From a bacterium (lineage in GTDB: Bacteria > Eremiobacterota > Eremiobacteria > Baltobacterales > Baltobacteraceae): a DNA stretch of 7,105 bases. Location: positions 1 to 7,105 of the forward strand of contig JAJYHP010000135.1 of assembly GCA_021784715.1 (NCBI GenBank). Direction: 5' to 3'. The position numbers were made by a program, and so were the translations under genes. Shown piece by piece: positions 1 through 6,226 of this stretch; within the stretch, counting starts at the first letter, position 1; each line of letters begins with the position of its first letter. Below the pieces are notes generated by a model that was not told the DNA's origin, did not search any database, and saw only the letters and a program-made list of their open reading frames with translations.

Positions 1-395
1 AGCCACGCCGCGAGCGGATTGACGAGGAGGAACAGAATCGCAAACGCGGCGATACCGAGCACGACCGCGTATATCGTTGCCGGAACGATGGCGATGCGTC
101 CGGTCGGAATGGGGCGCGTTTGCGTGCGGCGCATCAAGCCGTCGATATCGGCGTCGTAGACGCAGTTGAGGGCGCCCGCCGATGCCGACGAAAGCGCGCC
201 GCCGAGCAGCGTCCAAAAAATGAGCGTCGGCGGCGGAAACCCGTGCGCGGCCATCAACATCGCCGCCAGCGTGGTGATGAGGAGAAGAACGATGATGCGC
301 GGTTTGGTGAGTTCGAGGTATGCCGAGGCGAGGCCGAACGGGCCGCCGATCGGCGGTCCGCCGATTCCATCGACGCGAGCGAGCGTCGAACTCAA
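1..395 (-). CDS. ctaB: Protoheme IX farnesyltransferase (heme O synthase), N-terminal part, cut by window edge
   Basis: Integral membrane UbiA-family prenyltransferase, also called cyoE, that adds a farnesyl group to heme B to make heme O for terminal oxidases. The visible 131 residues carry the family landmarks: LTKPRI at residues 29-34, a first hydrophobic helix at about 34-50, and the prenyl-diphosphate/metal binding motif NCVYDADID at 77-85 (N77, D81, D85), followed by LMRRTQTRPIPTGRI at 87-101. A further helix starts near 102. The family is usually about 290-310 residues, so a little under half is present and the C-terminus lies left of the window. I place the start at TTG 395-393, which overlaps the ctaA stop as TTGA. 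No ATG is in frame before the conserved region, and 30 residues before the conserved Lys31 is a normal N-terminal length. The SD is weak (GAG about 6 bases upstream), so translation is probably coupled to ctaA. The family call is secure and the exact start less so. Confidence 0.95.
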   Translation of the reverse strand, partial: MSSTLARVDGIGGPPIGGPFGLASAYLELTKPRIIVLLLITTLAAMLMAAHGFPPPTLIFWTLLGGALSSASAGALNCVYDADIDGLMRRTQTRPIPTGRIAIVPATIYAVVLGIAAFAILFLLVNPLAAW

Positions 396-1303
396 GGGAG
401 GCTCGATTCGCGCGGGAGCTGGAAGCCGCGTATCAACGAAAAACTCAGCGCGCTGCAGTACGCGATAAATAAGAGCGCGGCGTTGGCGGCGTGCGCTTCA
501 CGAAGATCGGTCGGTAGCCGTAGCGCGACGTTCATCAATCCGAGCAGCACCTGCGTGCAAAGCAACGCGAAGCCGACCGCCGCGGTCGCGCGAACGCGCC
601 GCGATGGCTCGCGAAGAAAAACGACGATCGTCGCGACGACCGATAGCACGAACGTTATCGCCGCAAGGCTGCGATGAAGCATCTGCACTTGTTGCGCTGG
701 CTGCGCGACGAGGACGTGCCCCGCGCAGGTCGGCAGGGTAAGGCAGGCGAGCCCCGCTCCGCTCGAACTAACGTACGCGCCGACGCACATGGTGACGAAC
801 GCGGAGATCGTCGTCGCCAGCAGCAACGAGGATACCGAGCTCGCTGCGGCTGCAATCGAGCGCGGTGCGTTCGCGTTTTCGGGAATCGTCGTCACAACGG
901 CGATGGCGACGAGCGAGGCGATAAAGGCCATCGCCGTTCCCCAATGGAGCACCACCGAGATCGGCGAGTTGCCGAGTTTCACCGTCGCAGCGCCGAGCAG
1001 CACCTGAACGAGAAAGAGCGCGGCGACCGCGGCGACCAACGGACGCAGCAGCGGGAGTCGCGCGCGGAGGCGGAAGGCGAGATAGGCGACGATGGCGACC
1101 AGCGGGGCGGTCGAGAACGCAAAGAGCCGGTGGCTCCACTCCCAGATCGTTCCATCGGACATCGAGGGAATCAATTTCCCGTGGCAGAGCGGCCAATCGG
1201 GGCAGGTCATTCCGGCGCCGTTAATCCGCGTCCAGCTTCCTAAGAGAACGGCTCCAAAACCGACGATGGCGGCGGCTATCGCGAAACGACGCAGGTTCCT
1301 CAC
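392..1303 (-). CDS. ctaA: Heme A synthase (COX15/CtaA family)
   Basis: Membrane enzyme that oxidises the C8 methyl of heme O to a formyl group, giving heme A for aa3-type cytochrome oxidase. The product is 303 residues with about eight hydrophobic segments, the normal length for the bacterial form. The four expected heme-ligand histidines are visible: H58 (in EWSHR, with conserved E55), H120 (VLHWG), H210 (MLHRS) and H271 (REAHAAN). Two cysteine pairs are present, C34/C40 (CPDWPLC) and C187/C193 (CLTLPTC), as in the Bacillus-type enzyme. The two halves are internally similar (about 21-40 against 174-193), as known for this family. The start is GTG 1303-1301; the first helix begins almost at once, so a later start would damage it. 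No strong SD is seen. ctaB follows with a four-base overlap, so the two consecutive steps of heme A synthesis are encoded as one unit. Confidence 0.96.
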   Translation of the reverse strand: MRNLRRFAIAAAIVGFGAVLLGSWTRINGAGMTCPDWPLCHGKLIPSMSDGTIWEWSHRLFAFSTAPLVAIVAYLAFRLRARLPLLRPLVAAVAALFLVQVLLGAATVKLGNSPISVVLHWGTAMAFIASLVAIAVVTTIPENANAPRSIAAAASSVSSLLLATTISAFVTMCVGAYVSSSGAGLACLTLPTCAGHVLVAQPAQQVQMLHRSLAAITFVLSVVATIVVFLREPSRRVRATAAVGFALLCTQVLLGLMNVALRLPTDLREAHAANAALLFIAYCSALSFSLIRGFQLPRESSLP

Positions 1304-1320
1304 AAGGTACCACGATAACC

Positions 1321-1370
1321 GCGGCCTTGGAGGAGAGCCTATGACAGGCGTCGCTCGGCCCTAAGGCCGC
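1321..1370 (-). promoter_or_regulatory. Inverted repeat in the leader of ctaA
   Basis: The 69-base gap between the minus-strand hypothetical gene and ctaA contains a perfect 8-base inverted repeat, GCGGCCTT at 1321-1328 and AAGGCCGC at 1363-1370. One G-T and one G-C pair extend it to about 10 pairs, around a 30-base loop. A competing shorter hairpin (CGGCC, loop CTAA, GGCCG, at 1356-1369) shares the right arm. In the minus-strand transcript the second arm ends 17 bases before the ctaA GTG. There is no U-tract, so it is not a typical intrinsic terminator. It could be an operator, an attenuator-like structure or chance in GC-rich DNA. Function is not shown. Confidence 0.3.
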
Positions 1371-1372
1371 CC

Positions 1373-2173
1373 TTAACAGTGCTCGGCTGCTTGGAGGATC
1401 GGGCGGGCGGCGCTGCTCTCGTCCCCGGCTATGGCAGGCAAGCGCCGCTGAAAATCCGCCGCCGCACGGTGCGCGAGCTGCGTGTCGCTCAGGCCGGTCC
1501 GCTCCGATGGCGACTCCTCGCCGTTCCAGTAGACGGGGTATTGCCCCGAATAGATCGCGACCCAATCGCGGTCGCGCGCGGGAGTCATGTGAATCTCCGT
1601 CGGGTCGGGCACGGTGGGGGGAGCGTAGGTCCCGTTTTCATAGTGCTGCATGCTCGCCTGCGTATCGTCGATACGCATGACGTCGTACGCTCTCAGCGTG
1701 GCGACGAATCCGTCGAGATCGTGCGCGGTCTTGCGCTGGCGCCCGACCGCGCCGCCGAGCGCGTGAACGAACGCGACGAGATCCGCCCGCTCTTTCGGGT
1801 CCTCGATCGTCTTGGCGAAATCGAGAATCTTTCCGGTCTCGCGATCCGCGTCGCTCGCATTGCGCAGCAGGCGGCCGGCGAGATTGTAGAGATCCGTGAG
1901 GCCGTTGCGGCGATCGATGCTATTCCCATCGCTGAGCCGGACCGTGCGCAGGCGCGCGATCGTCTGTTGCAGCGTCGCATCGTTGCGGAGAGCGAGTAAA
2001 ATTGCGGCGTTCGCATGGACCGCCATCTGCGTGCAGGGCGTCGTGGCTTTGACGCGCACGATCACCTTGAGCGGCGGCAGCACCGGGGGTGCGGCGGGCG
2101 GCCGTGAAAGGCTCGGTGCGGTGGCACCGGTCGAGGCGGCGAGCGCGAGTGCGACGATTCCCTTAGCGATCAT
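1373..2173 (-). CDS. Hypothetical secreted protein with signal peptide
   Basis: I do not recognise a family. The product is about 266 residues from the preferred start (274 from ATG 2197). ATG 2173-2171 is preferred because AGGA lies 10 bases upstream, while ATG 2197 has no visible SD. The N-terminus MIAKGIVALALAASTGATA looks like a cleavable signal peptide with an AxA-type site; it lacks a lipobox cysteine. A proline-rich linker follows (about 32-43 in the 274-residue numbering), then a mainly helical, charged middle (about 60-175) and a C-terminal part rich in aromatic residues (YSGQYPVYWNGE, about 216-227). Only two cysteines are present (55 and the last residue, 274), so a disulfide is possible. 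Export to the periplasm or cell surface is inferred. It lies upstream of ctaA on the same strand, 69 bases away, which allows but does not prove a shared transcript or a link to oxidase assembly. Confidence 0.75.
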   Translation of the reverse strand: MIAKGIVALALAASTGATAPSLSRPPAAPPVLPPLKVIVRVKATTPCTQMAVHANAAILLALRNDATLQQTIARLRTVRLSDGNSIDRRNGLTDLYNLAGRLLRNASDADRETGKILDFAKTIEDPKERADLVAFVHALGGAVGRQRKTAHDLDGFVATLRAYDVMRIDDTQASMQHYENGTYAPPTVPDPTEIHMTPARDRDWVAIYSGQYPVYWNGEESPSERTGLSDTQLAHRAAADFQRRLPAIAGDESSAARPILQAAEHC

Positions 2174-2281
2174 AGCGACACCATCCTGACGCGACATTTG
2201 GCGGAATCAGGGATACAGCATGCGCCTCGGGGCCAGTTTCTGCAAGGGGGTCGGGCTCGCTTCAGCCGAACTGAAGGCCTC
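2174..2281. promoter_or_regulatory. Divergent intergenic region, presumed promoters for both directions
   Basis: The minus-strand secreted protein gene and the plus-strand lipoprotein gene start back to back, with about 108 bases between the chosen start codons. Promoters for both transcripts should lie here by arrangement. I could not identify a convincing -35/-10 pair on either strand; TTGGCG at 2198-2203 has no good -10 element at the right spacing. The call rests on gene orientation only. Confidence 0.4.
2260..2276 (+). promoter_or_regulatory. Hairpin overlapping the ribosome binding site of the 2282 lipoprotein gene
   Basis: CTTCAG (2260-2265), loop CCGAA, CTGAAG (2271-2276) forms a perfect 6-base-pair stem. 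The likely SD, GAAGG at 2273-2277, sits mostly inside the 3' arm, and the GTG start follows at 2282. If it folds in the mRNA it would partly hide the SD. The stem is short, so a regulatory role is speculative. Confidence 0.3.
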
Positions 2282-2719
2282 GTGAAGCGTCTGTCGGCCT
2301 TGCTCCTCTTACTCGTCTTGGTCGGCTGCCGCGACGTCCGCGTCCGTACCTACGGCGAGGGGCTTACCTACGATACGGGGCACGGTGACCGGATTGCGGT
2401 CATCCGTAGCCGGAGCCAGCTCGGCCGCTACGGGCTGGTCGCTCCCGACGTGCGTTTTCGCACCGAATTTTGCGTCGCGCTGCTTATGGGTCCGCACCAT
2501 CGGAGCGGTTTTCGCCAGATTATCGAATCGATCGATGCCGGGCTCCGGCACGTTCGCGTGGTCGCTTTCGAACAGCCGCCGAGCGATGGCGGCGAGCCGA
2601 CGCGCCCGTACCGCACCTACACGCTCTGGGTGATTCCGAACGCTGCGTACCGTCGCGGGATTCAGGTGGTCGTCGTTACGCCCGAGGATCGCCAAGTTGC
2701 GGAGACGGTGTTGCCGTAA
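2282..2719 (+). CDS. Lipoprotein, PrcB-like C-terminal domain (tentative)
   Basis: Small membrane-anchored lipoprotein of 145 residues. The reading frame is open back to an ATG at 2198, but I choose GTG 2282 because GAAGG lies 4 bases upstream and because the protein then begins with a textbook lipoprotein signal: VKR, a run of leucines and the lipobox LVGC, with Cys16 as the lipidated residue. The 28 residues before it look unlike a signal peptide. The mature part has an order of elements like the PrcB C-terminal domain found in many bacterial lipoproteins: a short strand (IAVIRSRSQL), a strand with GPHHRSGFRQIIESI where that family has its Gly-rich turn, a strand (VRVVAFEQPP), then RPYRTYTLWVIP near the end. 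PrcB in Treponema binds a surface protease; a similar binding role here is only inference. It opens the plus-strand operon, and its stop overlaps the next ATG by one base (TAATG). Confidence 0.75.
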   Translation: MKRLSALLLLLVLVGCRDVRVRTYGEGLTYDTGHGDRIAVIRSRSQLGRYGLVAPDVRFRTEFCVALLMGPHHRSGFRQIIESIDAGLRHVRVVAFEQPPSDGGEPTRPYRTYTLWVIPNAAYRRGIQVVVVTPEDRQVAETVLP

Positions 2720-3780
2720 TGGTTGCGGTAAAGAATTTTTCCTACGATGTCCGGGTCGAGCGTCGCGGGCTCATCCTCACGCCCGACGGCCGCGCCGATG
2801 CCGCCGAGGGAATGCTCAACCCCGCGTTCGTTCAAGCGCGCAACGGCGAGCGATTGCTCTTTCCGCGTATGGTCGCCGCCGGGAACGTTTCGCGGATCGG
2901 TCGCTTCCGTCTCGCCGGCGGGAACGCGACGATCGACGAAGGCTACGCACTCGAGCCGACGTTGCCCTACGAACTGCGCGCGGCGCACGGCTGGGGTTGC
3001 GAGGATCCGCGCGTTACCTACATTCCCGCGCTCGACGCCTACGTTATGGCGTACACCGCTTACGGCCCGCGCGGCGCGCGCATCGCGCTCGCCTATTCGC
3101 AGAGCGGGATAAGTTACGAGCGTCTGGGGTTGGTCGATTTTAGTGCCGCGGACCTTCCCGACCACGACGATAAAGATGCGGCGTTCTTCCCCGAACCCGT
3201 GCTCTCGCCCGAAGGGCATCTCTCGCTCGCGTTCTACCATCGCCCGATGCTGCATCTTTCGGCGGTGAACGGCGTCGCCGCGATTCCCGTCATTCGCGCG
3301 ATGCCGTACGACCAACGCGAATCGATCCGCATCGCGTACGTTCCGCTCGAAAACGTGAAGCGCGATCGCAAGGCATTACTGCAAGTGCGCGAGTCGGCGC
3401 GCGTGCTCTCGCCCGATGCGTCGTGGGGACGCATTAAAGTCGGCGCCGGAACGCCGCCGATTCGCGTTCCCGAAGGGTGGCTCTCGGTCTATCACGGCGT
3501 CGATCTGCGCCGCGTCGACGGCATTCATCCGCGCTTCTCGTATAATGCCGGGATCGTCGTTCACGACTACGAACGCCCCGACCGCGTGCTCTACCGTTCG
3601 CCCGCGCCCTTCCTCGTCGCGACCGAACCCTACGAATGTCACGGCGTCGTCGATAACGTCGTTTTCCCGACCGGGATCGAAGCCTTGCCGCATCTCGGAG
3701 AGCGCGCGTTCGATATCTATTATGGAGCCGCCGATTACGCCATCGCGGTCGCGCGCGTCCGTTTATCGCTGCGCGCATGA
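2719..3780 (+). CDS. GH130-family beta-mannoside phosphorylase or hydrolase
   Basis: Cytoplasmic five-bladed beta-propeller enzyme of glycoside hydrolase family 130, which cleaves beta-mannosidic bonds by phosphorolysis (giving mannose 1-phosphate) or hydrolysis. The product is 353 residues, usual for the family, with no signal peptide. Visible landmarks are GCEDPR at 93-98, with D96 the likely general acid; KDAAFFP at 152-158; YHRP at 173-176; the segment WGRIKVGAG at 236-244; GWLSVYHGVD at 253-262; YNAGIVVHD at 275-283; and a C-terminal CHGVVDNVVFPTGI (307-320) and YYGAAD (334-339). K240, R175 and H259 fall where phosphate-binding residues lie in characterised phosphorylases, which favours a phosphorylase, but this is from memory of the family. 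Substrate linkage (beta-1,4 or beta-1,2 mannoside) cannot be read. The frame is open upstream inside the lipoprotein gene; ATG 2719 is chosen for its TAATG coupling and because it gives the expected N-terminus. No strong SD. Confidence 0.9.
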   Translation: MVAVKNFSYDVRVERRGLILTPDGRADAAEGMLNPAFVQARNGERLLFPRMVAAGNVSRIGRFRLAGGNATIDEGYALEPTLPYELRAAHGWGCEDPRVTYIPALDAYVMAYTAYGPRGARIALAYSQSGISYERLGLVDFSAADLPDHDDKDAAFFPEPVLSPEGHLSLAFYHRPMLHLSAVNGVAAIPVIRAMPYDQRESIRIAYVPLENVKRDRKALLQVRESARVLSPDASWGRIKVGAGTPPIRVPEGWLSVYHGVDLRRVDGIHPRFSYNAGIVVHDYERPDRVLYRSPAPFLVATEPYECHGVVDNVVFPTGIEALPHLGERAFDIYYGAADYAIAVARVRLSLRA

Positions 3781-4265
3781 CGATCTCGCTTTTCTTGGCG
3801 ATCGTCCTCGTGATGGGGACGTTGGTGATCGTGACCTCGATCTTTCGCTTGCACCGGTTGCAGATTCACGTCGCCGCGACCTCGGTTCCCGCCCCGCCGA
3901 AGCCGTATCGCGACCGACGCATTTCGCACGCCGCGCGTGGAGCGGTCGACGCGCGCGGGGTCTGGGCGCTCGCCGCGCAGCCGCGTTGCTTCGAAGAGGT
4001 CGAGAAAAGCACGGGCTCCGAGGCCTACGTGCGCGCGCACTTACCGGCGAGCGCCGTCCGTATCGCACCGGGGCGCACGCTCGCGTTCGGAAGCTGCCGC
4101 ATCACCATCGGTGCCGCGAGCGTCGTCGTCGAACGGGGCGACGAGCGCATCGCGGTTCCCGCGCCTTCGGAGCTCTACCGAACCGCATCGCGTCTTTACT
4201 TGCTGGCACGAGGCCCCGGAGGGGGCCCCGAGCTGCGCGCCTACAAAGTGGTACCGCAACCGTGA
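3777..4265 (+). CDS. Hypothetical protein with one N-terminal membrane helix
   Basis: I do not recognise a family. The product is 162 residues. A strong hydrophobic segment at residues 4-22 (LFLAIVLVMGTLVIV and neighbours) is followed by basic residues (RLHR), so it is probably an uncleaved membrane anchor rather than a signal peptide, and there is no lipobox. If positive-inside rules hold, the soluble part could be cytoplasmic. The remainder has a short proline-rich stretch (38-43) and then about 100 residues that look like mixed strands, with two cysteines (C71, C107) and a Gly-Pro-rich turn (RGPGGGPEL, 145-153) near the end. The gene starts with an ATGA overlap on the GH130 stop and ends with a GTGA overlap on the prfC start, so it is embedded in the coupled operon. 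It could be an adaptor or membrane protein of unknown role. Confidence 0.75.
   Translation: MTISLFLAIVLVMGTLVIVTSIFRLHRLQIHVAATSVPAPPKPYRDRRISHAARGAVDARGVWALAAQPRCFEEVEKSTGSEAYVRAHLPASAVRIAPGRTLAFGSCRITIGAASVVVERGDERIAVPAPSELYRTASRLYLLARGPGGGPELRAYKVVPQP
4212..4227 (+). other. GC-rich hairpin upstream of prfC start, inside the preceding gene
   Basis: GGCCCC (4212-4217), loop GGAG, GGGGCC (4222-4227) makes a 6-bp all-GC stem about 35 bases before the prfC GTG. The loop and right arm contain GGAGG, an SD-like sequence too far from GTG 4262 to serve it directly. It encodes the Gly-Pro-rich turn of the preceding protein, so it may simply reflect those codons. A role in pausing or reinitiation is speculative. 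Confidence 0.2.
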
Positions 4266-5872
4266 ACGACCTGGAGACTCGCGTCCGCGAACGACGCACC
4301 TTCGCCATCATCTCGCACCCCGACGCCGGGAAAACCACGCTCACCGAAAAACTTCTGCTCTACGGAGGCGCCATTCACGTCGCCGGGCAAGTCGCGGCGC
4401 GTCGCGCCCGTCGCTCGGCGACCAGCGACTGGATGGAGTTGGAGCGGGAACGCGGGATCTCGATCACCTCGACGGTGCTGCAATTCCCATATCGCGATCA
4501 TACGATCAATCTACTCGACACGCCGGGGCACCAAGATTTCGGCGAAGATACCTATCGCACGTTGATGGCCGCCGACAGCGCGGTCATGCTCATCGACGCG
4601 GCGCGCGGCGTCGAACCGCAGACGAAAAAACTCTTTGCGATCTGCCGCGAGCGCGGGATCCCGCTCTTTACGTTCGTCAATAAGATGGACCGCCCGAGCC
4701 GCGATCCGCTCGAACTGCTCGACGAATTGGAATCGGTGCTCGGGATCGCCGCGTTTCCGATGAACTGGCCGCTCGGAAACGGCGAGCGCTTTCGCGGCGT
4801 CTACGATCGCGCGACGCACGAAGTACACGTCTTCGAACGAACCGCCCACGGGGCGAAACGCGCGGCGGTGCAGATGGCCGGTATCGACGATCCCGGCCTG
4901 CGCGAACTCGTCGACGACGAAAGCTATCGCGAGTTTATCGACGGCGTCGAGTTGTTGGAAGGCGCGGGAGCGCGTTTCGATCGCGACGCATTCGCGCGCG
5001 GAGCCGCGACGCCGGTCTTTTTCGGCAGTGCCGCAACGAACTTCGGCGTGCAGCTCTTTCTCGATCGCTTTCTCGAACTCGCGCCGCCGCCCGGCGCGCG
5101 CGCGTTCTCGGGAGGGGTCGCGCTGACCCCGGAGACGCCGCGTTTCTCGGGATTCGTCTTTAAGATCCAAGCGAATATGGACCCGCGGCACCGCGACCGA
5201 ATCGCCTTCCTTCGCGTCTGTAGCGGCGAGTTCGCGCGCGATATGGTGGTGCGTAACGGACGCTCCGGCAAGGACGTTCGGCTCGCCCGCGCCATGCGGC
5301 TCTTTGCCGACGAGCGCGAATCGCTCGAGACCGCTTACGCCGGCGACGTCGTAGGCCTCGCCAACCCGGGAGTGTTCGCCATCGGCGATCCCGTCTACGT
5401 CGGAAGCGAGGTGACGTTCGCTCCGATCCCCGCGTTCGCGCCGGAACATTTTGCGAGCGTTCGGAGTATCGATAGCGCCGGGTACAAATCGTTTGCCAAG
5501 GGGATCGCGCAATTGCGAGAAGAGGGAGCGGTTCAGGTGTTCTATCCGTACGGATCGATGCGCTCCGAACCGATTTTAGGGGCGGTCGGCGAACTGCAAT
5601 TCGAAGTGGCGAAATATCGCTTGGAAGCGGAATACAACGTGCGCACCCACTTTTCGCGGCTCCCGCACGACACGATCCGTCGCGTCGAAGGGGAGCTCGT
5701 CGGCGCGACGCCGCTCCAGTTGGGGAGCGGCTCGATGCTCTTGGAAGATTGGGAGGGGCGCCCCGTCCTGCTCGCCGAGCGCGAATGGAGCTTGCGACTC
5801 ATCGAAGAGTGGAACCCCAAACATCGATTGGTGCCCTTCACCACACGCATGCAACAGGAGGCAACCGCCTAA
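4262..5872 (+). CDS. prfC: Peptide chain release factor 3 (RF3), translational GTPase
   Basis: Cytoplasmic GTPase that removes RF1/RF2 from the ribosome after stop-codon peptide release. The product is 536 residues, close to the 529 of E. coli RF3, and similar throughout. G motifs are intact: G1 SHPDAGKTT (18-26), G2 region GISITST (65-71), G3 DTPGHQDF (86-93), G4 NKMD (140-143) and G5 GSA (255-257). SDWMELERERG (55-65) is the RF3-type stretch before switch I. The EF-Tu-like second domain includes GFVFKIQANMDPRHRDR, almost identical to E. coli, and the RF3-specific third domain includes EEGAVQVFYP and GAVGELQFEV. This separates it from EF-G and LepA. Start is GTG 4262, overlapping the previous stop as GTGA; it gives the short N-terminus typical of RF3. 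The frame is open for 282 codons further upstream, but that stretch lies over other genes and has no RF3 character. There is no strong SD, so coupling is likely. Confidence 0.97.
   Translation: MNDLETRVRERRTFAIISHPDAGKTTLTEKLLLYGGAIHVAGQVAARRARRSATSDWMELERERGISITSTVLQFPYRDHTINLLDTPGHQDFGEDTYRTLMAADSAVMLIDAARGVEPQTKKLFAICRERGIPLFTFVNKMDRPSRDPLELLDELESVLGIAAFPMNWPLGNGERFRGVYDRATHEVHVFERTAHGAKRAAVQMAGIDDPGLRELVDDESYREFIDGVELLEGAGARFDRDAFARGAATPVFFGSAATNFGVQLFLDRFLELAPPPGARAFSGGVALTPETPRFSGFVFKIQANMDPRHRDRIAFLRVCSGEFARDMVVRNGRSGKDVRLARAMRLFADERESLETAYAGDVVGLANPGVFAIGDPVYVGSEVTFAPIPAFAPEHFASVRSIDSAGYKSFAKGIAQLREEGAVQVFYPYGSMRSEPILGAVGELQFEVAKYRLEAEYNVRTHFSRLPHDTIRRVEGELVGATPLQLGSGSMLLEDWEGRPVLLAEREWSLRLIEEWNPKHRLVPFTTRMQQEATA
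5856..5861 (+). promoter_or_regulatory. Shine-Dalgarno sequence for the 5873 lipoprotein gene
   Basis: A full AGGAGG lies inside the last codons of prfC, 11 bases before ATG 5873. It is the strongest SD in the window, whereas most genes here rely on overlap. It supports the first ATG over the second one at 5882, which would be 20 bases away. Confidence 0.7.
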
Positions 5873-6226
5873 ATGAAACCTATGAGGCTCGCCATCGCCG
5901 CATGTGCGGCACTCGCACTCGTTAGTTGCGGTGGAGAGAATCGCTACGAACGACTCGCGGATCGTATCACGCGGGCGATGCAGAACAACTCCATCGCGCC
6001 GGTACGGAGCGATCTCGCAAAAGGCATCAATATCGACCGCGTGCGCGTCGCCGAGGCCGCCGACGCCCTCGCTCCGTTGGGGAAGATCGAATCCGTCAAA
6101 GAAGTGAAGCCGTGCGATCCCGGCGTGCATTGTTTCATCGTGAAGTTCCAGAAGGCGACCTATCGAGAGAAACTCCGGCTCGACGAAAACGGGAAGATCG
6201 TTGCGTGGCGTTACTCCCCGGAATAG
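5873..6226 (+). CDS. Small hypothetical lipoprotein
   Basis: I do not recognise a family with certainty. The product is 117 residues. The N-terminus MKPMRLAIAACAALALVSC is a lipoprotein signal with lipobox LVSC at 16-19, so Cys19 is the expected lipidated residue; Gly-Gly-Glu follow. The mature part starts with an amphipathic helical stretch (about 24-70: ADRITRAMQNNS, AKGINIDRVRVAEAADALAPLG). It ends in strands, with C81 and C87 close enough for a disulfide and a last motif LRLDENGKIVAWRYSPE. That ending resembles small beta-sheet domains in which a final LD-x-x-GKI strand closes the sheet (DUF3887- or NTF2-like proteins), but this is only a resemblance. ATG follows the prfC stop with no gap, and the gene's end overlaps the dehydratase by 22 bases. 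A role at the membrane or in the periplasm is inferred from the lipobox alone. Confidence 0.8.
   Translation: MKPMRLAIAACAALALVSCGGENRYERLADRITRAMQNNSIAPVRSDLAKGINIDRVRVAEAADALAPLGKIESVKEVKPCDPGVHCFIVKFQKATYREKLRLDENGKIVAWRYSPE

Noticed and set aside
120..1243. Plus-strand open frames over the ctaA-ctaB region
   Set aside because: They are Arg-rich shadows of secure membrane enzyme genes on the other strand.
1379..1999. Plus-strand open frame of 206 codons opposite the secreted protein gene
   Set aside because: The minus-strand frame has a signal peptide and sensible composition; the plus frame is Arg/Val/Glu-rich without a domain or SD.
2470..2718. Open extension of the GH130 frame upstream of 2719
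   Set aside because: It lies over the lipoprotein gene in another frame and lacks GH130 character.
3541..3546. Perfect TATAAT, possible -10 promoter element
   Set aside because: It encodes the YN of the conserved YNAG motif in GH130, and the position 17 bases upstream has no -35-like sequence.
3416..4261. Open extension of the prfC frame upstream of 4262
   Set aside because: It overlaps the GH130 gene and the membrane protein gene, is Arg/Ser-rich and has no RF3 or other domain. RF3 homologues start near 4262.
4511..5512. Long minus-strand open frame of 333 codons opposite prfC
   Set aside because: It is antisense to a secure RF3 gene in GC-rich DNA, where the opposite strand often stays open. 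Its composition is Arg/Glu/Asp-rich with no recognisable domain.
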